Positions 56,599 to 64,000 of a stretch of 64,000 nt of DNA are shown here, piece by piece (position 1 is the stretch's first letter; every line of letters starts with the position of its first letter). The notes below the pieces were generated by a model. That model searched no databases and was not told the origin of the DNA. It saw only the letters and a list, made by a program, of their open reading frames with translations. This DNA comes from an uncultured Carboxylicivirga sp. (lineage in GTDB: Bacteria > Bacteroidota > Bacteroidia > Bacteroidales > Marinilabiliaceae): positions 946,325-1,010,324 of the forward strand of contig CANNEA010000003.1 of assembly GCA_947503525.1 (NCBI GenBank), read 5' to 3'. The position numbers were made by a program, and so were the translations under genes.

Positions 56599-57330
56599 TT
56601 ATTGTTTTTGGCTTGTTAACACCATTTTAGTCATATAGAGAAATGCAAATACAAGTGATCCGAAATAAATAAGATCCCGGGAATCCACCACACCTCTGCT
56701 CATTGAGCTATAATGACTATCAATTCCTATTTGCCGAATAAACTCACTAATTGACTTTAAACTTTGTATTGAAGCCATAGAATCGAAACCTGAATAAAAA
56801 GCAAAACTCATTACTACAGCAATAACAAAGGCTACAATCTGATTATCGCTTAAAGCTGATGAAAAAGTTCCGATGGCCACATAAACACAGGCTAAAAAGA
56901 ACAAACCAATATATGAGCCCCATGTACCTCCCATATCCATATTCCCAACCGGATTAGCCAATTGATAAATGGAATACATATAAATTAATGTTGGAAGCAA
57001 ACTTATCACCACAACGGTTAAACCGGCTAAAAACTTGGCCCATACCACTTCAAAAGTTGAAATGGGTCGGGTAAGTAATAAATCCAGTGTACCCATTTTC
57101 TTCTCATCGGCAAACAAACGCATGGTAACGGCAGGTACTAAAAACAAGTACACCCATGGTGCCAGATAAAACAATGAATCTAAAGTGGCGTATTCACCAA
57201 ATATCACGTTCATATCACCCGGAAGAACCCAAATAAATAATCCGGTAATTAATAAAAACACAGATACTACCAACGCTCCGGTTATTGAACTAAAAAAAGA
57301 AGCAATTTCGCGTTTTAACAATGCCAACAT
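56599..57330 (-). CDS. gldF: Gliding motility ABC transporter permease GldF
   Basis: A 243-residue permease with six hydrophobic segments. Family marks: the opening MLALLKREIASFFSSITGALVV, LVPAVTMRLFADEKKMGTLDLLLTRPIS and GSYIGLFFLACVYVAIGTFSSALSDNQI. It pairs with GldG and the ATPase GldA to form the ABC complex of gliding. It lies 3 bp after lpxB and 23 bp before gldG, so one transcript is certain enough. Confidence 0.95.
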   Translation of the reverse strand: MLALLKREIASFFSSITGALVVSVFLLITGLFIWVLPGDMNVIFGEYATLDSLFYLAPWVYLFLVPAVTMRLFADEKKMGTLDLLLTRPISTFEVVWAKFLAGLTVVVISLLPTLIYMYSIYQLANPVGNMDMGGTWGSYIGLFFLACVYVAIGTFSSALSDNQIVAFVIAVVMSFAFYSGFDSMASIQSLKSISEFIRQIGIDSHYSSMSRGVVDSRDLIYFGSLVFAFLYMTKMVLTSQKQ

Positions 57331-57333
57331 ATA

Positions 57334-58473
57334 TTATGACTTATCAATTTTTAAAGACTCCAGCATTAATTCAGCTGTTTTCATACTCGATCCTGGTCCG
57401 CCCATTCTTTGATGCAATTCCTTATAATCGTTCAGCATTTGTTTTCTTCGTCCCGACTCCTGCAATAACAGACCAAGTTCCTTCTCCAAACTTTCTAAAG
57501 TAAAATCTTCCTGGAACAATTCTAAAACTGCCTCCTTATCTAAAATAAGATTAACCAATGAAATAAATGGCACCTTAATAATAAACTTTTTAGCAATAAA
57601 ATCAGAAAAGGCCCCACCCCACATACGATAACAGACTACTTGCGGACAGTTAAGCAATGCCGTTTCCAAAGTAGCGGTACCAGAAGTCACCATAGCGGCG
57701 TATGAATTTTGAAGCAGTTCATAAGTTTGATTAAACACTACCGCAACATCTTTTCCTTGAATAAAAGGCTCATAGTCCTCCATTGAGAATGAAGGAGCTC
57801 CGGCAATAACAAATTGAAATTGAGGAAACTTCTCCACCATGGCCAACATATCGGGCAAAGCATATTTGATCTCACCCTTTCTACTCCCCGCCAACAAAGC
57901 TACCTTCTGCCTCGTGTCCAATTGATTTCGCGCCACAAAGGCTTCAAAAGGTTCATCATTATGATTACGATTTTCAATGGCATCTAATACCGGATTACCA
58001 CTGTATTGTACTTCAACACCATGCTTCTTAAAAAACTCAGTTTCAAAAGGTAATATTGAGAACATGCGATCAACGGTGGCCTTAATTTTTTTCACCCGAC
58101 TTTGGTTCCAGGCCCACACTTTTGGTGAAATATAATAATACACTAATATTCCCTTTTCATGGGCATACTTAGCCATGCGAAGGTTAAATCCGGCATAATC
58201 AACAAGAATTAATACATCAGGGTTGTATTCTAACAAATCCTTTTGGCACTGATCAAAATTCTTACGTATGGTTTGAAGATTCATTAAAACATCCCAGGCC
58301 CCCATTACGGCTGTGTCTTTATAATGGCGAACCAGTGTTCCTCCCACTTCTTCCATTAAATTGCCACCCCAGAATCGAAAATCAGCTTCAGCATCCTTTT
58401 CTTTAAAAGCTTTCATAAGATTTGAGGCGTGTAAATCGCCTGATGCTTCGCCAGCAATTAAGTAATATCGCAT
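57334..58473 (-). CDS. lpxB: Lipid-A-disaccharide synthase
   Basis: A 379-residue GT-B enzyme that joins UDP-2,3-diacylglucosamine and lipid X to make the lipid A disaccharide. Signatures: YYLIAGEASGDLHASNLMKAF at the start, FWGGNLMEEVGG, VLILVDYAGFNLRMAKYAHEKG, YYISPKVWAWNQSRVKKIK and VTSGTATLETALLNCPQVV. Peripheral membrane. It stands between the small membrane protein gene and gldF; this order (surE, lpxB, gldFG) is a Bacteroidota pattern. Confidence 0.97.
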   Translation of the reverse strand: MRYYLIAGEASGDLHASNLMKAFKEKDAEADFRFWGGNLMEEVGGTLVRHYKDTAVMGAWDVLMNLQTIRKNFDQCQKDLLEYNPDVLILVDYAGFNLRMAKYAHEKGILVYYYISPKVWAWNQSRVKKIKATVDRMFSILPFETEFFKKHGVEVQYSGNPVLDAIENRNHNDEPFEAFVARNQLDTRQKVALLAGSRKGEIKYALPDMLAMVEKFPQFQFVIAGAPSFSMEDYEPFIQGKDVAVVFNQTYELLQNSYAAMVTSGTATLETALLNCPQVVCYRMWGGAFSDFIAKKFIIKVPFISLVNLILDKEAVLELFQEDFTLESLEKELGLLLQESGRRKQMLNDYKELHQRMGGPGSSMKTAELMLESLKIDKS

Positions 58474-58501
58474 GTATTATATTATTATATGTAAGTCAGG
58501 C

Positions 58502-58798
58502 TTACAACATAAATTTAAAAATAAGAACCACCACTGCATAAACCAAGGTGGCCGTTACTATACCTCTGGCAGCCAGTAATCGCTCTTTATTAGCTGCAAT
58601 AAAAAAGATAATTAAATTGGGCAGAACACTAATACTTAAAAGCTTTCCTATGCTCCCCATTCGTATCATTTCAGATAAAAATGCTAAATATTCCAATTCA
58701 CCTTTATAGAGTGAATAGTATAAAATTAAGGACATTATCATTGGTACAATTATACCAATGGCAATTCCAATAATGAGTTTATTACATCTACAGTTCAT
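58502..58798 (-). CDS. Small membrane protein between surE and lpxB
   Basis: A 98-residue protein with three hydrophobic stretches (IIGIAIGIIVPMIMSLILYY, about 8-27; SIGKLLSISVLPNLIIFFIAA, about 48-68; GIVTATLVYAVVVLIFKFM, about 79-97). No known family recognised. Its start overlaps the surE stop by 11 bp, so it is translationally coupled to surE; the conserved position between surE and lpxB suggests an envelope lipid role, inference only. Confidence 0.7.
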   Translation of the reverse strand: MNCRCNKLIIGIAIGIIVPMIMSLILYYSLYKGELEYLAFLSEMIRMGSIGKLLSISVLPNLIIFFIAANKERLLAARGIVTATLVYAVVVLIFKFML

Positions 58799-59555
58799 AG
58801 TTCTTTAAATCATTAATTAAAGCATGATCAGTTGAATCGAGTTGACATGGTACCAGCGAAGCATATCCATTTTCAAGTGCATATTCATCTGTATCTATCG
58901 CTTCCGGTTCAAGATTTTTAAAACTACCTGTTAACCAATAGTAGTCACGTCCTCGTGGATCCTGACGTTCAATAAATTCTTCCACCCATCGCCCATTCGC
59001 CTGACGCACAACTTTTATTCCTTTAACCTCATTCCCATCCGGCACATTCACATTCAGATATGCACCTTGTGGCAATGGTTTAACCAACATCTGTTGAATA
59101 ACTTCTCTGGCTATTTCAGCCGCCTTTGAAAAGTCAGCATCAAAACTATAGTTTAATAGCGAAAAACCTACCGAAGGGATATTACTTAAGGCACCCTCTC
59201 GCGCTGCACCCATGGTGCCCGAATAATGCAAACTGATGCTCGAGTTAGCCCCATGATTAATGCCGGACACCACTATATCCGGTTTACGATCCAATAACTG
59301 ATTAACAGCTATCTTAACACAATCCACCGGAGTGCCATTTATTTTATACAGTTTAAGCCCTTTTTTCTCCTTCACCAGCTTAACATACAAAGGTTGTTTT
59401 ACTGTAATGGCATGCGACATACCGGAATAAGATTGATTTGGTGCTGCCACAACAACATTACCAAATTCTTTAAGAACCTTAACCAAGGCTACTAATCCTC
59501 CGGCTTTTATACCATCATCATTGGTGACTAATATCAGAGGTTTGTTTTCATTCAT
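58788..59555 (-). CDS. surE: 5'/3'-nucleotidase SurE
   Basis: A 255-residue stationary-phase phosphatase that removes phosphate from nucleoside monophosphates. Metal motif LVTNDDGIKAGGL near residue 8 with the Asp pair, NQSYSGMSHAIT with the Ser/Asn of the active site, and VSGINHGANSSISLHYSGTMGAAREGAL. Head of the surE-lpxB-gldFG operon; a promoter with perfect spacing lies just upstream. Confidence 0.95.
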   Translation of the reverse strand: MNENKPLILVTNDDGIKAGGLVALVKVLKEFGNVVVAAPNQSYSGMSHAITVKQPLYVKLVKEKKGLKLYKINGTPVDCVKIAVNQLLDRKPDIVVSGINHGANSSISLHYSGTMGAAREGALSNIPSVGFSLLNYSFDADFSKAAEIAREVIQQMLVKPLPQGAYLNVNVPDGNEVKGIKVVRQANGRWVEEFIERQDPRGRDYYWLTGSFKNLEPEAIDTDEYALENGYASLVPCQLDSTDHALINDLKNYEL

Positions 59556-59575
59556 CCGTCCACATTTTAAGTTAT

Positions 59576-59607
59576 CAAAGATATGTAATCAGGACTAAAG
59601 CAACAAA
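59576..59607 (-). promoter_or_regulatory. surE operon promoter
   Basis: TTTG (59607-59604) and TATCTTTG (59583-59576) on the minus strand are exactly 20 nt apart, the best match in the window to the Bacteroidota -33/-7 pattern; 20 nt ahead of the surE ATG. Confidence 0.75.
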
Positions 59608-59673
59608 GTTGTAATTTATTCTAAGCTGTTTAAAATACAAGATGTATTATTAGCAATGAGCCATCAAAATCAT

Positions 59674-59681
59674 TACTTTTG
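59674..59681 (+). promoter_or_regulatory. -7 box upstream of pheT
   Basis: TACTTTTG matches TAnnTTTG, 83 nt before the pheT ATG. No good -33 element at standard spacing. Confidence 0.4.
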
Positions 59682-59764
59682 TTCGCTGTTAAAAAAAGGC
59701 CTTGACTTTACTTAATTGTTCGGTTGTAAGCCTATAAGATTTAACCATTAACGATTTTTTAATA

Positions 59765-62218
59765 ATGAATATTTCATACAACTGGCTTAAAAATTATTTA
59801 AATATTGACCTGGCTCCTGAGAAGGTGTCTGAAATTTTAACAGACATAGGTCTTGAAGTGGGTGGAATTGAGGAAATTCAATCTATTAAAGGAGGTCTTG
59901 AAGGCTTGGTAATAGGCGAAGTATTAAGCTGTGAGAAACATCCGAATGCAGATAAATTAAGTAAAACAACGGTTAACATTGGTGAAGCTGAGCCTTTACC
60001 TGTTGTTTGTGGCGCACCCAATGTGGAAGCCGGACAAAAAGTAGTAGTAGCTACGGTTGGTACAGTTCTTTATAGCGGTGATGAAAGTTTTACCATAAAA
60101 AAATCTAAAATCCGGGGTGAAGTATCTATAGGTATGATCTGTGCCGAAGATGAAATTGGTATTGGTTCAAGTCACGATGGTATAATGGTTCTGCCTGACG
60201 ATGTTAAAGTAGGTACTTTAGCAAAGGATTATTTTAATGTGGAAAATGATACCGCTATTGAAATTGACCTTACGCCTAATCGTGCTGATAGTGCATCTCA
60301 CTTTGGTGTGGCGCGTGATTTAGCAGCCTACCTAAAACAGCATCAGGACACAGTTAATTTAACTATTCCTTCTGTTGATGAATTTAAAGTTGATAACAAT
60401 GACCTCCATGTTGAAGTTAGTGTAGAAAATACTGAAGCTTGCCCTCGTTACTGCGGAGTATGCATTAGCGGAATTACAGTTGCTGATTCTCCTGAATGGC
60501 TTCAAAACAGATTAAAATCAATTGGATTAAGTCCAATTAATAATATCGTTGACATCACTAATTTTGTTTTGCACGAATTAGGTCAACCTTTGCATGCTTT
60601 TGATGGTGATATGATCAAGGGCAATAAAGTGATTGTGAAAACACTTGCTGACGGTACTGAGTTTGAAACTCTGGATGAGGAAAAACGTGAGTTGTCAGAG
60701 AATGACTTGATGATTTGTAACGCCGAAGATGGCATGTGCATAGCTGGTGTATTTGGCGGTAGTAAAAGTGGAGTGAGCAATTCTACTACGAAAGTATTTT
60801 TAGAGAGTGCCTATTTCAATCCGGTATGGGTTCGAAAAACGGCTAAACGACACACCTTAAGTACTGATGCCAGTTTTCGTTTTGAACGCGGTATTGATCC
60901 TAACATCACTGTTCATGCCTTGAAGCGTGCGGCTTTGTTAATTAAGGAAATTGCCGGAGGAACTATTTCAAGCGAGATAACAGACATCTATCCTGAGCCA
61001 ATTCAAGCTTTTGAAGTTGATATTACCTATCGAAACATTGAGCGCCTGATTGGAAAAGACCTTGGTATCGACCGTATCAAAAGCATTGTTACTGCTTTGG
61101 AAATGGAGATTATTAATGAAACAGAAGAAGGTTTAAAGCTATCTGTTCCTCCATACAGAGTTGATGTAACACGCGAAGCAGATGTAATTGAAGATATCCT
61201 TAGGATCTATGGCTACAATAATGTTGAAATGCCTTCAAAGGTACAGAGTACCATTGTTTACTCTCAAAATCCGGATGATCATAAAGTAAAGACTCGTATT
61301 GCGAATCAGTTAATGTCAATAGGCTTCAACGAGATCATGTGTAACTCTTTGACTAAAGCTGAGTATTACGAAGGTCTTGAAGTCTATCCCCGCAACAAAG
61401 TGGTTGAGTTGGCAAATCCTTTGAGCAATGATCTTAATGGAATGCGTCAAACCCTGCTATTTGGAGGCTTAGAATCTATTCAACACAATCATAACCGTAG
61501 AAACTCTGATTTAAAATTCTTCGAGTTCGGTAATGTTTACTCCATTGAACCAGGTGCTGAAAAAACGGATCTGGGAAGTTATTCCGAAAGTCAACGCTTG
61601 TCCCTATTCCTCACTGGTAATAAATCGCAAGTTAACTGGAATACACCTGAACAAGCAGTAAGCTTTTTTGATTTGAAAAATCAAGTTGAAAACATCTTGA
61701 TTCGCCTAGGATTATCCTTTAGCGACTTTAAGGAAGAAGAAACTCAATCCGATTTATTTGGTGAAGGTCTCGTTTATCTTAGCGGTGATAAAACCGCAGT
61801 GGAATTTGGTTCGGTTAATGGAAAATTCCTCAAAGCATTTAGCATTGACACTCCTGTATATTTTGCTGAAATCAATTGGGATGTATTGCTTAAAAAGACC
61901 GCTAAGAAAAGCATCACTTATAAAGAAATAGGCAAATTCCCTGAAGTAAAACGCGATTTAGCACTATTGCTTAATAAGGATGTAAAATTTGCTCAGGTTA
62001 AACAAATTGCACAAAAAACGGAAAAGAAGTTACTTAAGAATGTAACGCTTTTTGATGTTTTTGAAGGTGATAAGATTGGAGCGGATAAAAAATCGTATGC
62101 GGTTAGTTTTATCCTTCAGGATGAAACAAAAACACTTAACGATAAGGTGATTGATAAAATCATGAAAAAGCTAATGGCTACCTACGAAAGAGATTTAGGT
62201 GCTGAGATTAGAAAATAA
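59765..62218 (+). CDS. pheT: Phenylalanyl-tRNA synthetase beta subunit
   Basis: An 817-residue beta subunit of PheRS, which with PheS charges tRNA-Phe. Order: N-terminal core MNISYNWLKNYLNIDL, tRNA-binding EMAP/OB domain (LVIGEVLSCEKHPNADKLSKT, about 45-155), B3/4 editing domain, B5 domain (about 405-475), and the C-terminal FDX-ACB anticodon-binding domain (KFPEVKRDLALLLNKDVKF, about 725-817). Normal length. pheS is not adjacent. Closed by a strong terminator. Confidence 0.97.
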   Translation: MNISYNWLKNYLNIDLAPEKVSEILTDIGLEVGGIEEIQSIKGGLEGLVIGEVLSCEKHPNADKLSKTTVNIGEAEPLPVVCGAPNVEAGQKVVVATVGTVLYSGDESFTIKKSKIRGEVSIGMICAEDEIGIGSSHDGIMVLPDDVKVGTLAKDYFNVENDTAIEIDLTPNRADSASHFGVARDLAAYLKQHQDTVNLTIPSVDEFKVDNNDLHVEVSVENTEACPRYCGVCISGITVADSPEWLQNRLKSIGLSPINNIVDITNFVLHELGQPLHAFDGDMIKGNKVIVKTLADGTEFETLDEEKRELSENDLMICNAEDGMCIAGVFGGSKSGVSNSTTKVFLESAYFNPVWVRKTAKRHTLSTDASFRFERGIDPNITVHALKRAALLIKEIAGGTISSEITDIYPEPIQAFEVDITYRNIERLIGKDLGIDRIKSIVTALEMEIINETEEGLKLSVPPYRVDVTREADVIEDILRIYGYNNVEMPSKVQSTIVYSQNPDDHKVKTRIANQLMSIGFNEIMCNSLTKAEYYEGLEVYPRNKVVELANPLSNDLNGMRQTLLFGGLESIQHNHNRRNSDLKFFEFGNVYSIEPGAEKTDLGSYSESQRLSLFLTGNKSQVNWNTPEQAVSFFDLKNQVENILIRLGLSFSDFKEEETQSDLFGEGLVYLSGDKTAVEFGSVNGKFLKAFSIDTPVYFAEINWDVLLKKTAKKSITYKEIGKFPEVKRDLALLLNKDVKFAQVKQIAQKTEKKLLKNVTLFDVFEGDKIGADKKSYAVSFILQDETKTLNDKVIDKIMKKLMATYERDLGAEIRK

Positions 62219-62241
62219 GCCTAAAGGCTGATAAAATATTT

Positions 62242-62282
62242 AATGCGATCTCTTTATTAAGACAAAAGAGGTCGCATTTTTT
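62242..62282 (+). terminator. Rho-independent terminator of pheT
   Basis: AATGCGATCTCTTT pairs with AAAGAGGTCGCATT (one wobble), then TTTTTT, 24 bp after the pheT stop. Confidence 0.88.
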
Positions 62283-62321
62283 GTGCTATCAGTTTGCCAT
62301 TATATGTAATAAGCAAAGTTT

Positions 62322-62750
62322 TTATCTATCATTTAAAGCTTTTCTATTGAATATATATCCGATAATCAAGAGGACAATTCCAAGAATAGCCAATAAGGTT
62401 GGTGGCTTCCCTGGAGAATTAAAACGAACAATTAAAGTTGAATATATTGATGTCAGGCTTACTATTAATCCTGTAATTAAAATAAGTAACGGTAACCACA
62501 TTATTCTTGAAGAAGCAACTTTCTTTTGAAGTATGCCAATAACAAGGCCTACTGCAATATACCCCCCACCTACCGATCGCATTAGAGCAAGAATTAAAGT
62601 TTGAATATTAGTATCCAACTCATTCCAATCAAGACTGACAGCATCACTATGATAAGGCATGAAACTATTATTTAACAGATAAAGCAGTCCCATTCCGAAA
62701 AGGATAAATACAGCTAAGTAATTTGCGATATTTCCAATTTTGATATCCAT
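62322..62750 (-). CDS. Hypothetical four-helix membrane protein
   Basis: A 142-residue protein with four hydrophobic segments (about 9-26, 58-77, 85-105 and 118-136). A loop between the first two holds Asp/Ser/Asn residues (HSDAVSLDWNELDTNIQT). It resembles DUF4345-type or similar small integral-membrane families, but no signature is certain. It stands alone on the minus strand, convergent with pheT. Confidence 0.65.
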   Translation of the reverse strand: MDIKIGNIANYLAVFILFGMGLLYLLNNSFMPYHSDAVSLDWNELDTNIQTLILALMRSVGGGYIAVGLVIGILQKKVASSRIMWLPLLILITGLIVSLTSIYSTLIVRFNSPGKPPTLLAILGIVLLIIGYIFNRKALNDR

Positions 62751-63260
62751 ATCATTTTCTTTTTACCATTATCGCTATATGTATACCAACTCACTTATAT
62801 TGCTATTCTATTGTGAAATACGGAGATTCCTGTCTAATTATCCGAAGCAAAGCTTATGCCCTATTTCCTTACATAGCATAATAAAAGTGTACAAATAAAT
62901 ATCCAATAGAGCCATTTTAATATTAATGTGGTTTCAGATACTCTTTAAATAGGTAAGGTATGAAGGATTTGATCTAAACACAAGGCTTCCCCATAGTGTT
63001 TCAGTTCCTTTTAACTTTTCATGTTAGCCAAACAATAGTTCATAAACACCATTAAAAAGCATGCACTTTGTTTATCAATCAAGGATGTAGCGTTGGTAGT
63101 CGAAGATACAGAATTTCCAAAATGTGCCGAACGCCTTATACGCTATTGCGGTTTTAGCCGCCGCCATTTTTTTTCTCATAAACAGCGTTTCAGGTCTTGT
63201 TACAGTTTTAAAAGCCTTATTTTACTAGCCCCGCAGTAGGTAGCACCCTCCCATCAGCAT

Positions 63261-63341
63261 TTTTTCATAGCCAATGACTTACTTGTGGTATCCCCTGACT
63301 GTTTTTTCTTAGTTAATTACTTTGAAGTGGTCGCCAATTAC
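63261..63341. repeat. Direct repeat, copy 1 (81 bp)
   Basis: Matches 63387-63467 at about 90 percent, same orientation, offset 126 bp. It starts TTTTTCATAGCCAATGACTT and ends in CCAATTAC. Confidence 0.8.
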
Positions 63342-63386
63342 ATAGTTGGGTTAGTCAATCGGTAGTTTGAGCTAATCCATCGGAAA

Positions 63387-63467
63387 TTTTTCATGGCCAA
63401 TCACTTACCTGTGATATCCCCTGACTATTTTTTCTTAGTTAATTACTTTAAAGTTGTTGCCAATTAC
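63387..63467. repeat. Direct repeat, copy 2 (81 bp)
   Basis: Second copy, about eight substitutions and no gaps relative to 63261-63341; a 45-bp spacer separates the copies. Confidence 0.8.
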
Positions 63468-63660
63468 TTGCTTGTCCAGTTGTTTTGCTTGCCATAAACT
63501 GTACTTGTATTGTTCTACTTAGTCTTGATGAAGTCTAATTTTCAAATCTCAAATTCCTGCTTAGTTTCAAATTCAACAATCCATTGCAGGTATTTTCCTA
63601 CGTTTTGTTTTTTTTGGTGTTCGTTAAGATACATCGTTTACAAAAGTTATAGATTAGGGT

Positions 63661-64000
63661 TTACACTAAATTAGTTTCTAACCTTACTGATTGTTCTTTA
63701 GTTCTTAATTCATTTTGATTGAAGTATCCTAAAAATACGTTTCTATAAAATACCCTCCATATTCCATTTCCCATCTCTAGCGCACCAACATATTTTCCTT
63801 GCAATGATGCAGATAAATATACCCAATTATAGGCTCCCCATCTCATGGACCCATTCTTGGTTACTTTCAACACTTTCATGTTTGAGTCATAATCAAAATT
63901 AGGTGTTTTTTCTGGAAATGGCCTGGTCGAAAAATCATGTTTTGATGCTGGAGTTTCCATCCCTAATGCTTCATGAGGTCTTACGTGATTATACTCCCGA
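63661..64000 (-). mobile_element. IS3/IS481-type transposase, C-terminal part, truncated by the window edge
   Basis: The minus-strand frame is open from the window edge at 64000 to a stop at 63661, giving 113 residues. It enters with REYNHVRPHEALGMETPAS, the rve_3 signature just after the catalytic Glu of DDE transposases of the IS3/IS481 group. A C-terminal beta-rich tail follows (GSMRWGAYNWVYLSASLQGKY, GNGIWRVFYRNVFLGYF), as in IS481-like elements. The inner end of the element should lie between about 63600 and 63660, but no inverted repeat could be confirmed because the partner end is outside the window. Confidence 0.8.

Larger units (their letters stand above)
62751..63660. other. Non-coding region, 910 bp, next to an insertion sequence
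   Basis: No open frame above about 60 codons and no recognisable gene. It holds the diverged 81-bp direct repeat (63261-63341 and 63387-63467) and a short GC-richer patch near 63118-63170. It probably marks DNA disturbed by the insertion sequence whose transposase follows. Confidence 0.6.

Noticed and set aside
63118..63170. GC-richer patch resembling an integron attC site
   Set aside because: Only short GCGG/CCGC pairing; no R and L core sites, no integrase nearby and no cassette array, so an attC call cannot be supported.
63600..63660. Terminal inverted repeat of the insertion sequence
   Set aside because: A TGT-starting candidate near 63618 is plausible, but the other end of the element is outside the window so no match can be tested.

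Overview
The window is a chromosomal stretch of an AT-rich member of the Bacteroidota, most like the marine Bacteroidales/Marinilabiliales type. The support is: the gliding genes gldF and gldG, the Bacteroidota-specific small protein of the rpmB-rpmG-DUF4295-ftsY-rimO block, DUF4199 and DUF4251 proteins, a monomeric NADP isocitrate dehydrogenase, a ~1100-residue SecA, and several copies of the phylum's promoter pattern (TTTG, about 20 nt, TAnnTTTG). No rRNA, tRNA or CRISPR array was recognised. Most of the window is ordinary housekeeping sequence. The only clear mobile-element trace is at the right edge.

Layout. 1-8 kb: an HD-domain protein, a decayed gene remnant, a Gfo/Idh oxidoreductase next to a Tat-exported glycosylasparaginase, a metallophosphoesterase, DUF4199, a class D beta-lactamase and an OmpL47-like repeat protein. 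8-14 kb: icd, dnaX (in two reading frames joined at a run of ten A), two Bacteroidota hypothetical proteins and a META lipoprotein. 14-20 kb: rimO, ftsY, DUF4295, L33 and L28, then cinA and an M48 protease. 20-27 kb: a lactonase-like beta-propeller lipoprotein, an SDR, DUF4251, an MFS transporter, and a two-gene unit of an FMN-binding/4Fe-4S membrane protein with a membrane-anchored SagB-type nitroreductase. 27-38 kb: lgt, secA, cupin, rhomboid, threonine aldolase, a DUF2007-Usp protein and a RelA-type ppGpp synthetase. 38-45 kb: a YtxH/holin-like membrane stress cluster, rplS, a glycosyltransferase fusion and an AsmA protein. 45-53 kb: two C69 peptidases around a PAS histidine kinase, then a TlpA-like lipoprotein with a LytS/LytTR two-component pair. 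53-62 kb: dnaN, the surE-(small membrane protein)-lpxB-gldF-gldG operon, and pheT. 62-64 kb: a small membrane protein, about 900 bp of non-coding DNA with a diverged 81-bp direct repeat, and the C-terminus of an IS3/IS481-type transposase running off the end.

Two things stand out. First, dnaX: the unshifted frame stops at once after A10, giving a 367-residue gamma-like protein, and a -1 shift (or one extra A in the transcript) gives a 578-residue tau-like protein. A nested inverted repeat begins 4 nt after the run. Second, the FMN-binding/4Fe-4S membrane protein overlaps by 4 nt a SagB-type flavoenzyme with an N-terminal membrane anchor. This suggests an envelope-located flavin reductase system of unknown substrate.

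Most convergent gene pairs are separated by well-formed hairpins with T tracts. Starts were chosen as ATG with signal peptides, promoters or family length in mind, so several are shorter than the longest open frame.
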